From Diplocarpon mali (taxonomy: Eukaryota; Ascomycota; Leotiomycetes; Helotiales; Drepanopezizaceae): a stretch of 21,074 nt of DNA. How positions within the stretch are numbered: the first letter of the stretch is position 1; each line of letters starts with the position of its first letter. Below are positions 11,616 to 20,603 of this stretch, piece after piece. A program made the position numbers and the translations under genes. The stretch lies in contig JAENRP010000523.1 in assembly GCA_024741835.1 (NCBI GenBank), forward strand, positions 318 to 21,391. The letters run 5' to 3'. A model generated the notes under the pieces. That model made no database searches. It was given only the letters and a program-made list of their open reading frames with translations, and had not been told where the DNA came from.

Positions 11616-11622
11616 TTTTAAA
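11616..11622 (-). promoter_or_regulatory. candidate -1 frameshift slippery heptamer (T TTA AAA)
   Basis: On the minus strand TTTAAAA is positioned T TTA AAA relative to the gag-protease frame, the canonical X XXY YYZ arrangement. It lies 37 nt before the gag-frame TAA at 11579-11577. Slipping back one base enters the frame that carries RT, RNase H and integrase. Upstream of this point the pol frame is dense with stops. The DNA is A/T-rich and RIP-mutated, so the heptamer could be accidental; no downstream structure was assessed. Confidence 0.3.
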
Positions 11623-13341
11623 AATCGATCTATATTTTAAAGACTAGCTTTTATAAGACTATCTCTAGGATAGTTAAATATTAGCTAAGATTTTAAAATA
11701 AAGGGCATTCTTAAAAGAATATTATTTAAAGAATTCTCTATCATTAGAAAGTTAGTATAATTAACGATTCCTCTGACTTTAACCTTTACGTTTTTCACCT
11801 ATCTATTAAAATTGTATTTTAATTTAAAGATAGTCGAATAAATAAGGAGTCGATTGCTAATAATTATCAATAGAGCCATTTCTACTACTTTTCTAGTTAT
11901 TATATTAACTTCTGAACTATAATCAATTAGAGCCTTTGCTTTAACTGATTCTTCTATTAAATAAATAATAATAGGGCTTTTTATCGCAACTATTAAACAA
12001 TTTCGATTAATATTCTAAGATATTAAAGCTATTGCCATAATATTATAGTACCTTTAGGTTCCTTTATCTTTTGCAATCTAAAGACATTTGATTAAGGCTA
12101 GGTGCTTCTTAGAGTTCTTTCGTATTACAATTTCCATTTCCTTATTATTATTCAAATCTTTAAAGGCAACTAGGATATGCTTTCCTAATACTTTATTAAA
12201 GTGTCTAATTAAACCAAGTAGGTCTTTAAACGTAAGGTTAATTTACTAGGCTATAATATTCTCTATAGCTTTCTCTATTACAGTTGAACTAGTATATTTA
12301 TTAACGAATTTTTCCCGCTTTAATATCTATCTCTTTTGCTTAAAGTCAAAGGTCCGCGTAATAACTTTAACTTTTTAATCTTTAAGCTTAGAGCTATCTT
12401 CGTCTATTATATCTCTAATCAATTCGTCTACTATATCGGCTTTATCTTTATCTACTATAGTTCTAGATTATTAAGTATCTTTTAACATTTAGACTTTATA
12501 TTAAAATTCTTAAGTTGCATATATTGATTTCTAGACTTTGGCTAGTTTTATTAGTATTAGGGGAGTAGTATATTTAAAAGGACGCTAAGTATTCTAAGGG
12601 TTTTTAGATATAGAAGTAGCATTAATATTAGTAGATATATTATTATTAACCTATCTTAAGATAGAGATGCCTTTAACTTCTATAGCTATTTGATTAGAAG
12701 CTAGGTCCTTGAGAACTCCCTTAGGTAGGTTGCTAATTGGACTTATATATATATAAGTTGGAATTTTAGCATTTATATCTATAATACGCTATTATTTAAT
12801 TAAATTCTCGTCCTATTTTATACTATATATTATTATTCGAATAGTCTATAATTATAAGCGATTCTAGTACTTTTTAATAAGGATAGCTTTTAGCCTAAGA
12901 TCTCTAATGCAAAGCATCCTATACTTATTAATATATATGACCTTAGTATTAATAAAACAAAGGAAAAGAGGGCAATTGTTATAGTACTTATATAAAGCGC
13001 AGTTAGGTTCTTTATTATTGCAAAAGTTGCAGGTTAATCGTCTTCTATTACCGTTTCCTTAATACCCTATAGTATTAATATTAATAGAGTGCTAGTTAGG
13101 ATCAATTCCTCCTTCTTTAGCCAGCTATTGCATTCTTATATTAGCTGGTTATTCCAAATGATAAAAAGTAAGAGTCTAATAATAGGAACTATTAAGTTAG
13201 CTTATAGTAGCCGAGTTTTATCTATTACTAAATTAAGGAATATGCTATTTTTCTTATAAAAGATTATTAATCCTAGTTTCTAAGCTCTAGATTTAGAGTT
13301 TTACAAATTGGGTCTTAAGTTCCTTAATTCTAAGGTTGGAT

Positions 13342-13370
13342 CTTACTCCTAAGTTGGGCCTGCGAGTAAA
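13342..13370. repeat. 29-bp palindromic element PE13 (in gypsy gag)
   Basis: Right half GGCCTGCGAGTAAA, close to consensus. Read in the gag frame as FTRRPNLGVR. Confidence 0.85.
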
Positions 13371-14350
13371 AGGTATAACTACTAGGTTCTTCTTTACCTC
13401 TTCTATAACTTCCAGCGCTTTTAAGTGTTCTTAGACTAGATTCTTAAAGTCTTTAATATAAGAGGGAGTAAAGGCTTTTTCCTACTCTATAGTATTAATA
13501 GTTCTTTTACTAAGATCTGATTTTAAAGCAAAGGCTAAGAATTCCTTAAATAAGGCGAAGGTTATAAGGTCTTGCTTATCGATCTTAAAATGCTTAATAA
13601 TCTTATTTTAAAGGCTAATAGGTAATCTAAGTAAGAAAAGACGGCCTCTTTCAACTTCACTAAGTATTTTTTAGCTAATTAAGGTATTTAATATATAAGT
13701 AAAAGTCTAATAGTAGTTCTTAAGTTCCTTAGGAGTATAAGTAACTAGAATAAATTCCTTTAAGAAAGCTAGGGTATTGCGAATCTGCTATCTATCAAAT
13801 TCGCAGAATTCAGATTTAAGGGCTTTAATAAGGAGTTCCTATAAATTATAAGTTTTCCATTCGGGAAAGGACTTAATAATATCCTTACTTATATAATTAT
13901 AATAGTAAGGAAGTCGAGAAATCATATCCTCTTATATAATACTAAAATTATAATAAGTTTCCTTATATTGCTTAAGGAAATTAGTAATATTAGCGCTTAT
14001 AAAGTAAGGAGCACTAAGGGAACTAAGGAGGGGAAAGTGACTAATAATAGCCTTAAATGCAGTTATTATTATTTTATACTAACCGTTTAGGTTAATAGAA
14101 TCTATAAGAGGCAAAGGAAAAGCTTTGATATTATAAGATTAATTGCTAAGAGGAGTATTTCGAAATTCAAAAGGGCTTAAAAAACGTTTAGAATCTAAGT
14201 CAATTTTAAAGTGATTAAGACGAGTTTAAAAGGATTTAAATAAAGGGTTAATAAAAAGTTTAAAATTATTATTATTTTTAGTATTTTCTAAAATTAATAT
14301 TAAAAAAGTAAATAGCAGTCTTAAGTTATTTAAAGACATCTTTTTATCCT

Positions 14351-14379
14351 CTTACTTATAGGCTAGGCCTAAGAGTAGA
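14351..14379. repeat. 29-bp palindromic element PE14 (N-terminal gypsy gag)
   Basis: Halves CTTACTTATAGGCT and GGCCTAAGAGTAGA. In the gag frame it is read in the minority phase (LLLGLAYK), as PE10 is; the triplet that is TGA in the consensus is CTA here. Confidence 0.8.
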
Positions 14380-15061
14380 ATTCCAGATTCTATTAAAAGT
14401 TTAATCCGAGTTTGCTAAGAGATTCTAAGTAGGTACTAAATAGCTAATAGGAGCGTTGCAACTAATTATAATAAGATAAGGTTTACCTAATTAAGGACCA
14501 ATTTCTAAAATAAGGTTTATATCTAAGATTCTTCTTAACCTTTAAGCCAATTCCTATTAGTCCTTAGAATAAAGGGGTCTTTAAAGACGATTCTAGGGCA
14601 GTTTTTAAAGTTCTATTAAGCCGAGGCGGCTGAATTATTAGATTCGGATTTCTAAAGATTCTAAGGAGGCACTTTTAGTTAGAGTTTACGCTTAGTATTA
14701 CTTAAGTACTTAAAACTACTGCTATTTAAGATTGCTATTATAAGGTTTGCCAAACTTTTCATACTAGGAAGTCGAAAATTCCGAAAATCTTAGAGTTAAG
14801 GAAGAAAATAAGGATTTTTAAAGCAGAGCTAAAAAGGGAAAATCTAAGGTTATTAATAGTTGCTAAACGAAAATCGACAGTTCTAAATAACTAGGCGATT
14901 AAGAATAAGATTTTTAGAATTGATTAAAATGCTATAAGTATTTTAAAGACGTTTTTTTTTTTCGAAAGGCCGGTCTTTTAACTACAAATTAAAAGATCAA
15001 TAAGGTCGTATAAAGATAGAAATCTTAAGAAATCGGTCCTTGCATAAGTCACTAATATAAA

Positions 15062-15289
15062 ATAGAGGGGAGATAATATAAGAATAGGCCTAAGGGAAGA
15101 CCTAAAAATAAGAAGAGGAAGCACTATAAGCGGGCTCTTTTAAATAAGATATTAAGAACAAGTCCTAAGTATAGGGTATATTCAGTACTTATAGCAACAC
15201 GCGTTATCTCTATATACAGAAGATGGCCCTTTTATCCTCCTACTATCCTACGTCAATTATATGATATATATCATAAGACCTATCCATCT
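15062..15289 (+). pseudogene. Weak plus-strand ORF remnant, basic with an AT-hook-like core
   Basis: From 15080 the frame stays open for about 70 codons, to a TAG near 15290. It starts with a very basic stretch, NRPKGRPKNKKRKHYKR, containing a GRP core as in AT-hooks, then a neutral segment with WPFYPP. Upstream in the same frame are TAA codons. It could be the C-terminal part of a degraded DNA-binding protein or transposase, or chance; no family is recognised. Confidence 0.2.
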
Positions 15290-15573
15290 TAGGTCTCCAT
15301 ATTATAGTACTAAGGTTATAAAGCAAGGAATCATACCTCTTATAATATAGGTTAGCCAAATAGGGAATTATACCTCCTATTCGCCGATTGCTCGCCTCTT
15401 ACTATAAGTCTTATTCAACTTCCTATTAATAGTTGCAGCGTAAGTGCTTTCTAAGGGAAGTTAATAATCAATTATTAGTCTAGCTAAGGCTTATAACCTA
15501 TTAAGCTTAAGTAAGTCGGCGCAATAGGTAAAGGAGGCTTTTAAAAGTCGATAGTCGATATATTAATAAGAGT

Positions 15574-15578
15574 TAAAG
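15574..15578. repeat. Target-site duplication TAAAG (left)
   Basis: Five bases directly abutting the left LTR end, repeated at the right end; 5 bp is the normal copia integrase stagger. Confidence 0.9.
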
Positions 15579-15791
15579 TGACAGAATCGAAAGGTGTAGA
15601 TTCTAGTTCTAGAGAGCTGAAGTAGTATATATACAAGGTAGGCTTACTAAGCCTTAGCCTCCGCTCCGTGCGGTAATCTCCGTACCTTGTATATTTCTAA
15701 CATGCCTGAAGTAGTATATATACAAGGTAGGCTTACTAAGCCTTAGCCTCCGCTCCGTGCGGTAATCTCCGTACCTTGTATATTTCTAACA
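15579..15791 (-). repeat. copia 3' LTR, enlarged by an internal tandem duplication
   Basis: On the element's own strand it begins TGTTAG and ends CTGTCA, giving canonical TG...CA ends. It is 213 bp instead of 124 because 89 bp (15618-15706) are repeated perfectly at 15707-15795; the repeat unit carries the 4 bases TGCC that belong to the adjacent polypurine tract. Without the repeat it matches the other LTR except at four transition sites. Confidence 0.95.
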
Positions 15792-15795
15792 TGCC
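15618..15795. repeat. Perfect 89-bp tandem duplication, two copies
   Basis: The copies 15618-15706 and 15707-15795 are identical. Each starts TGAAGTAGTA and ends TTCTAACATGCC, so the unit covers most of the LTR plus four bases of the polypurine tract. Identity between copies, despite transitions separating the two LTRs, suggests the duplication came after most of the mutation. Confidence 0.95.
15629..15694. repeat. Nested inverted repeats in the copia LTR (three-way-junction-like fold)
   Basis: A 12-bp outer stem, ATATACAAGGTA at 15629-15640 with TACCTTGTATAT at 15683-15694, encloses two small hairpins: GGCTT-ACT-AAGCC (15641-15653) and CCGC-TCCGT-GCGG (15661-15673). The same arrangement repeats in the tandem copy and in the right LTR, where one transition lies just outside the stem. 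The GC-rich core stands out from the AT-rich surroundings. Confidence 0.7.
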
Positions 15796-15805
15796 CCCTA
15801 CTATA
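15792..15805 (-). promoter_or_regulatory. copia polypurine tract (plus-strand primer)
   Basis: On the element strand, TATAGTAGGGGGCA immediately precedes the 3' LTR start TGTTAG. A purine-rich run touching the LTR is the expected plus-strand primer site. TGCC/GGCA from it is also found inside the LTR duplication. Confidence 0.7.
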
Positions 15806-16051
15806 AAGCTCTATAGAACTCAGAGTAAAGAGCCCCACATTTTTTTTTTTTTTTATATAGTCTAGGCCTTATTAACTCCTATAATATACTCTCTAGTATA
15901 TGGCGCCTACGTCTCCCTTATATGGAGTTCAGCTGCCCCGTAGTATAAAAAACGTGCGTTATAGTATAAGAGTACCTCTGACTTAGCTATATTATAGCTT
16001 TTCACCCTTTATATAGTCGTATTATAGATTTCCTCCCTATATATAGCTTTC
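15806..16051 (-). other. copia 3' untranslated segment
   Basis: Between the gag-pol stop and the polypurine tract. It holds a 15-base T run at 15840-15854 (A15 on the element strand) and two near-repeats of TTTCCTCCCT followed by TATATAGC at about 16029-16078, the second overlapping the end of the coding frame. No gene is seen. Confidence 0.5.
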
Positions 16052-19000
16052 CTATGGGTTTCCTCCCTTTATATAGCCTTCTTTTGTCGATTTTCGCTCT
16101 TGTAGGCCTATATAACCCTTGTATTTCTCGAAAGCGGGTCTTGGCAGAGCTTTTGTAAGGGAATCTGCTATATTATTATTTCTAAGTATATAAGCTACTA
16201 TTATCTTGCCTTTAGCTACTATATTGTCCCTTATATAGAAGTATTGGATGTTGATATGCTTTGATTTTGCTGAAAATTTTCGTTCCTTAGTAAGAGATCT
16301 TGCTCCTTTATTATCGAGCTATAAATAAGGTAATCGATCGAGTTGTATATTAAGGTTGGCGAATGGCTTTAGCATTTAAGCTACTTCTCTTGAGCTATTA
16401 GAAGCTGCTATTATCTCAGCTTATTTACTACTTAAAGAAGTAGATTTTTGCCTATTCGCAGCCTAGCTAACAACTCCTCTATTGTACTTAATAAGCCAGC
16501 CTTAGAATGACTTCCTATTGTTCTCTATAGCCTAAGTAGCATTTATATAAGCGTCGAATTGATTTGGTTCGCCTTTTCCATATATAATTCCATCTTCGGC
16601 GGTCTTTTATAGGTATCGCAAGAGGGGTTTTATAGCTTAGAGGTGATCTTATAAAGGGGTTGCTATATGCTATGCCAATTGGCTGATAATATAAGAGATA
16701 TCTGGCCTTATAAGGTTCAAAGGGTATATAACGCTTCCTATAATCTACTAGTAAAGTGAGATATTATTAGGTTGTAATAGCTCGTTAGTATAAGCTTTAT
16801 CTATACCTAATTTCCTTAATACTATACTAGCTAAGGCTAGTAGGTTATTCCCTTTGCAATTAGCTATTCTAAATCTATTAAGAATTTTTTTAATATAGTC
16901 TGTTTAATAGATTTGTAGCGTTTTAGCCTTGCGATCTTGTTTAACTTATATTCTAATAAAGGTGCTAATTAGCCCTAGGTCTTTTCCTTTTTAAGTATTA
17001 AGAATCTTCTTTTTAAAGTAATCGCAATCTTATTATTTTCTAATAATTAGTATATTATCTATAAAGACTAATATATACGCAGTTGTATTATTAGCTTGAT
17101 TTTCCTATATAAATAGATTTAGATCTGCTTTAGCGCTTTGTAGGCTAGCCTTTTCTATTTTATCTTTCACTAATAGCTACTATTCTTAAGGTGCTTATTT
17201 TAGGCTGTATAATAACCTTAGAAGCTTAATATAGGCTTGTTTTCAGCGAAGTTAAGGGTATAATTCGTAGAATAGGTTGCATTTATCGTCTAGTAGTGCT
17301 ATATACACGTCTTTAGCTAAGTACGCGTTTAAGAAGGCTATATCGATATCGATTTGCTCGATTTCTAGGTCTCTCGAGGCTGTAAAGGCGAGTAGAACTT
17401 GTAGAGTTATATACTTAATAATGCTAGCAAAAGTATCGAAGTAATCTACCTCATACTATTGCTCGTAGCCTTTTAATACGATTTAAGCCTTCCTTCTTAC
17501 TAATACTCCATTTACGATCTTATTTCGTAGAACTAATCTCGATTTTATTAGCTTTCTCTTAATAAGAGGTTTACTTAATATTATTTTAAAGGTTCCTGCT
17601 GATTTTACAGCTTCGAATTCACTTAGTATTGCTTCTCTCTATTCTTTTGGATTTTGACTTAATATATTATATACTAATATTACCTCTATAGGAACAGTTG
17701 GTTGATTTCCTATAAAGGTTAATGCACTCTCTTAAGTACTAATCTCGCTAAATACTCATTTTAGCTTTAGCTTTCTACTATACCATAAGGTAGGAGTCTC
17801 TATTTGCTTTAGAATGCGTTGATCAGACGCTTTAAGGATGTTTTCTATTACCCTTTAAGGTTTAGTACCTCTTACTTCAGCTTTATTGCTATAGATTTGC
17901 CTGTTTTCTAATGACTCTAACGTTATAGGTCTTTTAGTACTATGTACTCTCTCAGTTTTATATACTAGCCTCTCTATAACTCTTATAAGAGGTCTTTTAG
18001 TAATATCTACTAGCCTTATAGGTCTTATTGAGCTTATAGCACTATATGCTAGCCTCTTATTCTGAGGTCTTTCCTATAGTTGTACTTCTCTTACGTTATA
18101 CGTTAAGTATTTATCAAATTTAACATTAGCAGATATTAGTTCTTTTAAAGTCTCGACGTTTAATAGCTTATACGTCTTTGAGCTTATCATACCTATGAGT
18201 ATCTAAGCTCCTATTATAGTTCTTAACTCGAACTTACCTAGGCCATTTCCTCTATTATTTAATAGGAACGCTTTAGACCTAAATACTCTGATTTTTAAGA
18301 GATCTTTAATACATTCTGAGTACGCCTCTAATAGAGTTAGGCCTTTTAGCTCTCCAAAAGGTAGAGCCTTCGTAGGCCTCCTATTCTTCAGCCTACAGGC
18401 CCATTCCACAGCGTAGCACTATATATAGCTATTCATCTTGGCGTCGTATATGCAAGAGCGAGCTATTTTCGTAATTTCGTATATCTAACGTTCGATAATA
18501 CTATTTAAACTATACTTATAAGCAGGTGAAGGTTCTAGGGTTATACCTCCTTCTAATAGCCATAGTAAGAATCTGCCTCCAAACTCTCCTATACTATTAT
18601 CAGACCTCTAGTATATTACTAAAGTAGAGTTCTCTATCTCTAATTGCTTCTTTAGGTCTTTGATTTTTGGCTATATCTCGTCGGCGCTCTTATTCTTTAA
18701 TAGCCTTATCTAATAGCATCTGCAGGCGTTATCTACTACTAATAGGAAGTAGCGATACCCTTTAATTAATAGCGGTAGTATTCCTGATATATTGGTATAG
18801 AGTCTTTTATAAATCTTATCTATTCTTATATCTGTTTTCTTATTAAATTGCTCTTTCATTCTGCCTGCTAAGCAGCTTTTGCAGTTTCTCTCTCCTTTAA
18901 GAGCGATTCGAGCTTCTATACTTAGGCTATAGTTATTATCGACTAGCTTCTTTAGCTTAGTATAGTTAAGGTGACTTAGTCTCCTATAGAGGAGCTCTGA

Positions 19001-20416
19001 ATCCGTTTTGTTCGAGTTTTGTAGTATTGTCTCTATATTAATTAGTTCTAGAGGTTATATAAGGCTAAGGTTTATAGCCTTTTTATCTACTTCAATTGCA
19101 ATAGTAGTATGCGATCGAGATAAAGTGAATAATCTACTAAGCTATAGTATAATAAATACTATATCGTCGCCTTAATACCCTTTTGCCTCTTCTTTACTAA
19201 AGATTATAGTAATATTATCGTCGCCAAGCTTTAAGACTGATATAAGTTGAGTATTGCTAAATAATAGAATGTACTATATATTATATAGTATTAGTTTATT
19301 ATTAATAATACAGTCTCTATAGCCAATTGCTTTTAAGAGCGCGCCGTTTGCTATTCTGACTTGCTTTGAGTTATTCTACTTCCTAATTTTAATAAAATCG
19401 TTCTATATACTAGAGAAGTGTCTTATAGTGCCAGAGTCTACTTTTTAAAAAGGCTGATCTGCCTTTAAGCTTAAAGCTATCTTAATAGCTTCTATTATTA
19501 AGGCAACTTTACGTTTTAAGGAATAAGAGTAGATAGATAAGGTTATATTATCTTTAGCTATTTAAGCTTTGGCTTTATCTCCTCCTCTCTTCTTCGACTA
19601 GCACTCTGCTTTCCAATGGCCAGATTTGCTATAATTATAATACTTCCCTCCTTTTTCTCCCTTCTATATTCCTCCTTATTATATTCCTCCTCTTCCTCTA
19701 TTACCTTTGCCTTTATATCTACCTCTGCCTCTATCTCTACCTCTGCCGCAGCCTCCTCTTCCTATAAGGTAAGCCTTAGCGATTAATGCAGCTATCTGCG
19801 TAACTATAGGCGCTACCTTTAGCTCTTATCTATACATTACTTTATACTCTTGAATTGCGACGATTATCTCTTGCAAAGTTATAGGAAAGGTTTTAAGGTT
19901 GATTATAATTGAACTCTATATTCCAACTGTTAAGAGACCGTTAAGCAATTGCTTTTTCATTTAAGTATCGTTAGGAGGGTTACTATAGCCTTAGAGGAGA
20001 GCTTGAATACTCTTAAGTCATAGGATATAATTATTAAACGACTTAGAGTAGGGAATGTACTTAGCCTTATTAAACTGCTTAATCAAGTTCATATAAGTCT
20101 TAGAGTTCTCGATAAGTTTGCTCTCTCCTTCTTTAAAAGCGTTCTAAAGAGCGTAAGCGTTATTAACTATAATTTAAGTGCGATACTTTCTATTAAGGCT
20201 AAGGGTAAGGCCTTTAGCTATAGTAGCTATAGCCTTTTAGTTCTTCTTCTCTTATTTACCTTTAGATTTGGCAGATTTTAAAGGAATAGGGCCAATGGCC
20301 TATTAAAGACAGCCATTTATAGCTAAGTTTTAAATGGTAGCTGGTTCCTATTCCTAGTAGTTAGACCAATTGAGCTTGATCTTAGCGTCGTTGTTCTTAG
20401 TGGTCTTCTTAATCAT
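16052..20416 (-). pseudogene. gag-pol: copia Gag-Pol polyprotein, RIP-degraded
   Basis: One frame of 1455 codons runs from the ATG at 20416 (MIKKTTKNNDAK) to TAG at 16054-16052, with scattered TAG/TAA. Gag ends with an RG-rich stretch (about 19765-19675) and a CX2CX4HX4C knuckle at 19642-19601 whose first two Cys are now Tyr. The protease VDSGT at 19441 is intact. Integrase: the first zinc-binding His is Tyr, SHLNY is present at 18973, CxxC at 18883-18872 is intact; the catalytic triad reads Asn (18793), Asp (18601), Glu (18493). The linker at 18409-18203 is the longest stop-free stretch. The RT active site reads FIDN (17065-17054) for YVDD. RNase H blocks (KSTSLSSK, AEIIAASNSS, DNKGARSLTKE) end with a copia-type KALPRPAFEKYK tail. 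Less mutated than the gypsy body. Confidence 0.93.
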
Positions 20417-20603
20417 TTTTATTAAGTTGGGGTTATTGAAAAAAAAAGGGGTGAAAAATAAGGGTAAAAAGGGGGAGAAGGTGTGTATATATAGGGGTAT
20501 ATAAAGAGGTGTTATATAATTGTGTTTTACTAAGAAGCAGGTTTAAGAGTTCTTTCCAATTGAAGAGATTAATTAAGTTAATCGATTCTAGGAATTGCTA
20601 CTA
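20417..20603 (-). other. copia 5' leader between LTR and gag start
   Basis: A 187-base leader, pyrimidine-rich as read on the element strand, with no reading frame of note. It follows the candidate primer-binding site and precedes the gag ATG at 20416. Confidence 0.6.
20591..20603 (-). promoter_or_regulatory. Candidate copia primer-binding site
   Basis: The 13 bases next to the 5' LTR read TAGTAGCAATTCC on the element strand. Copia-class primer sites often begin TGGTAGC, matching initiator-Met tRNA; a single G-to-A would give the sequence seen. Only the first part agrees, so the call is tentative. Confidence 0.35.

Larger units (their letters stand above)
7840..11621 (-). pseudogene. pol: gypsy Pol (RT-RNase H-integrase), RIP-degraded
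   Basis: From N- to C-terminus: an RT entry block, WFLVAKKEKGTYRL (10623 downward), then DANVPSNIDKFSNEFVG and IDFF-like blocks. The RT active site FYIDNIRVKG is at 10287-10258, where the second Asp of the YxDD box is Asn (AAT). RNase H follows (ALKVIKKMKSDLYSTYF at about 9650), ending with KNTAANSLLRR near 9440. Integrase comes next: EIAKFLITLRR at about 9260, a degraded HHCC region around 9090-8940, a core with SLNII, LTINRG and GVIKAF where Asp, Asp and Glu are expected, and a C-terminal GYYSLREL...FAAN block near 8040. The tail continues through a palindrome at 7862 to a possible TAA at 7842-7840; that stop may be RIP-made, so the true end is uncertain. The frame differs from gag by -1. 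Confidence 0.85.
7840..14762 (-). mobile_element. Ty3/gypsy LTR-retrotransposon coding body (RIP-degraded, LTRs not found)
   Basis: The order on the minus strand is gag with a degenerate zinc knuckle, protease, RT, RNase H, then integrase, which is the Ty3/gypsy (Metaviridae) order. Every domain is readable but interrupted by RIP-type stops. I compared the flanks 14763-15578 and 7450-7839 by eye and found no matching LTR pair, so the outer limits are those of the coding sequence, not of the element. Mutation is heavier here than in the copia element, consistent with an older insertion or more RIP cycles. Six 29-bp palindromes interrupt this body. Element type is secure; boundaries are not. 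Confidence 0.85.
11577..14762 (-). pseudogene. gag-pro: gypsy Gag-protease, RIP-degraded
   Basis: The chosen start is the ATG at 14762 (MKSLANL); a second in-frame Met at 14339 (MSLNNL) is possible, but the frame upstream of it looks coding (for example KDPFILRTNRNWLKG). One frame is maintained to a TAA at 11579-11577. Around 13031-12990 a C-x2-C knuckle is followed, at knuckle spacing, by Pro where His is expected and Tyr (TAT) where the last Cys should be. The retropepsin region is at about 11930-11700: ALIDYSSEVN stands where D-[ST]-G is expected, with AGT for GGT fitting a G-to-A change, followed by a flap-distal ILLRMPF resembling ILGxPF. Palindromes at 13342 and 14351 are read through in this frame. 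The downstream pol is in the -1 frame. Confidence 0.75.
14763..15578. other. Region between gypsy gag and the copia insertion, mostly unassigned
   Basis: The left part is strongly AT-rich and stop-rich. The right part (about 15170-15578) keeps more CA and TG dinucleotides and looks less mutated. A perfect 16-bp AT-rich palindrome sits at 15260-15275. A gypsy 5' LTR could be here but has no recognisable partner. The copia element inserted at the right edge. Confidence 0.4.

Noticed and set aside
6..14379. The palindromic repeats as a CRISPR array, or as transposon terminal repeats
   Set aside because: Spacing is irregular (162 bp to almost 2 kb), spacers are coding sequence, the setting is eukaryotic, and the palindromes are internal to several genes instead of flanking them.
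14615..14635. Short GC palindrome AGCCGAGGCGGCT as another family member
   Set aside because: It lacks the 14+1+14 architecture and the GACTCG outer part; it is a simple short inverted repeat within gag coding sequence.
7450..15578. An LTR pair for the gypsy element
   Set aside because: Comparison by eye of 7450-7839 with 14763-15578 and with the right flank gave no matching direct repeat with TG...CA ends. Heavy mutation could hide one, so this is not found, not excluded.
18203..18409. Minus-strand 68-codon ORF as a separate gene
   Set aside because: It is in the same frame as the copia polyprotein and corresponds to the region after the integrase catalytic core; it is simply the longest stretch without a RIP stop.
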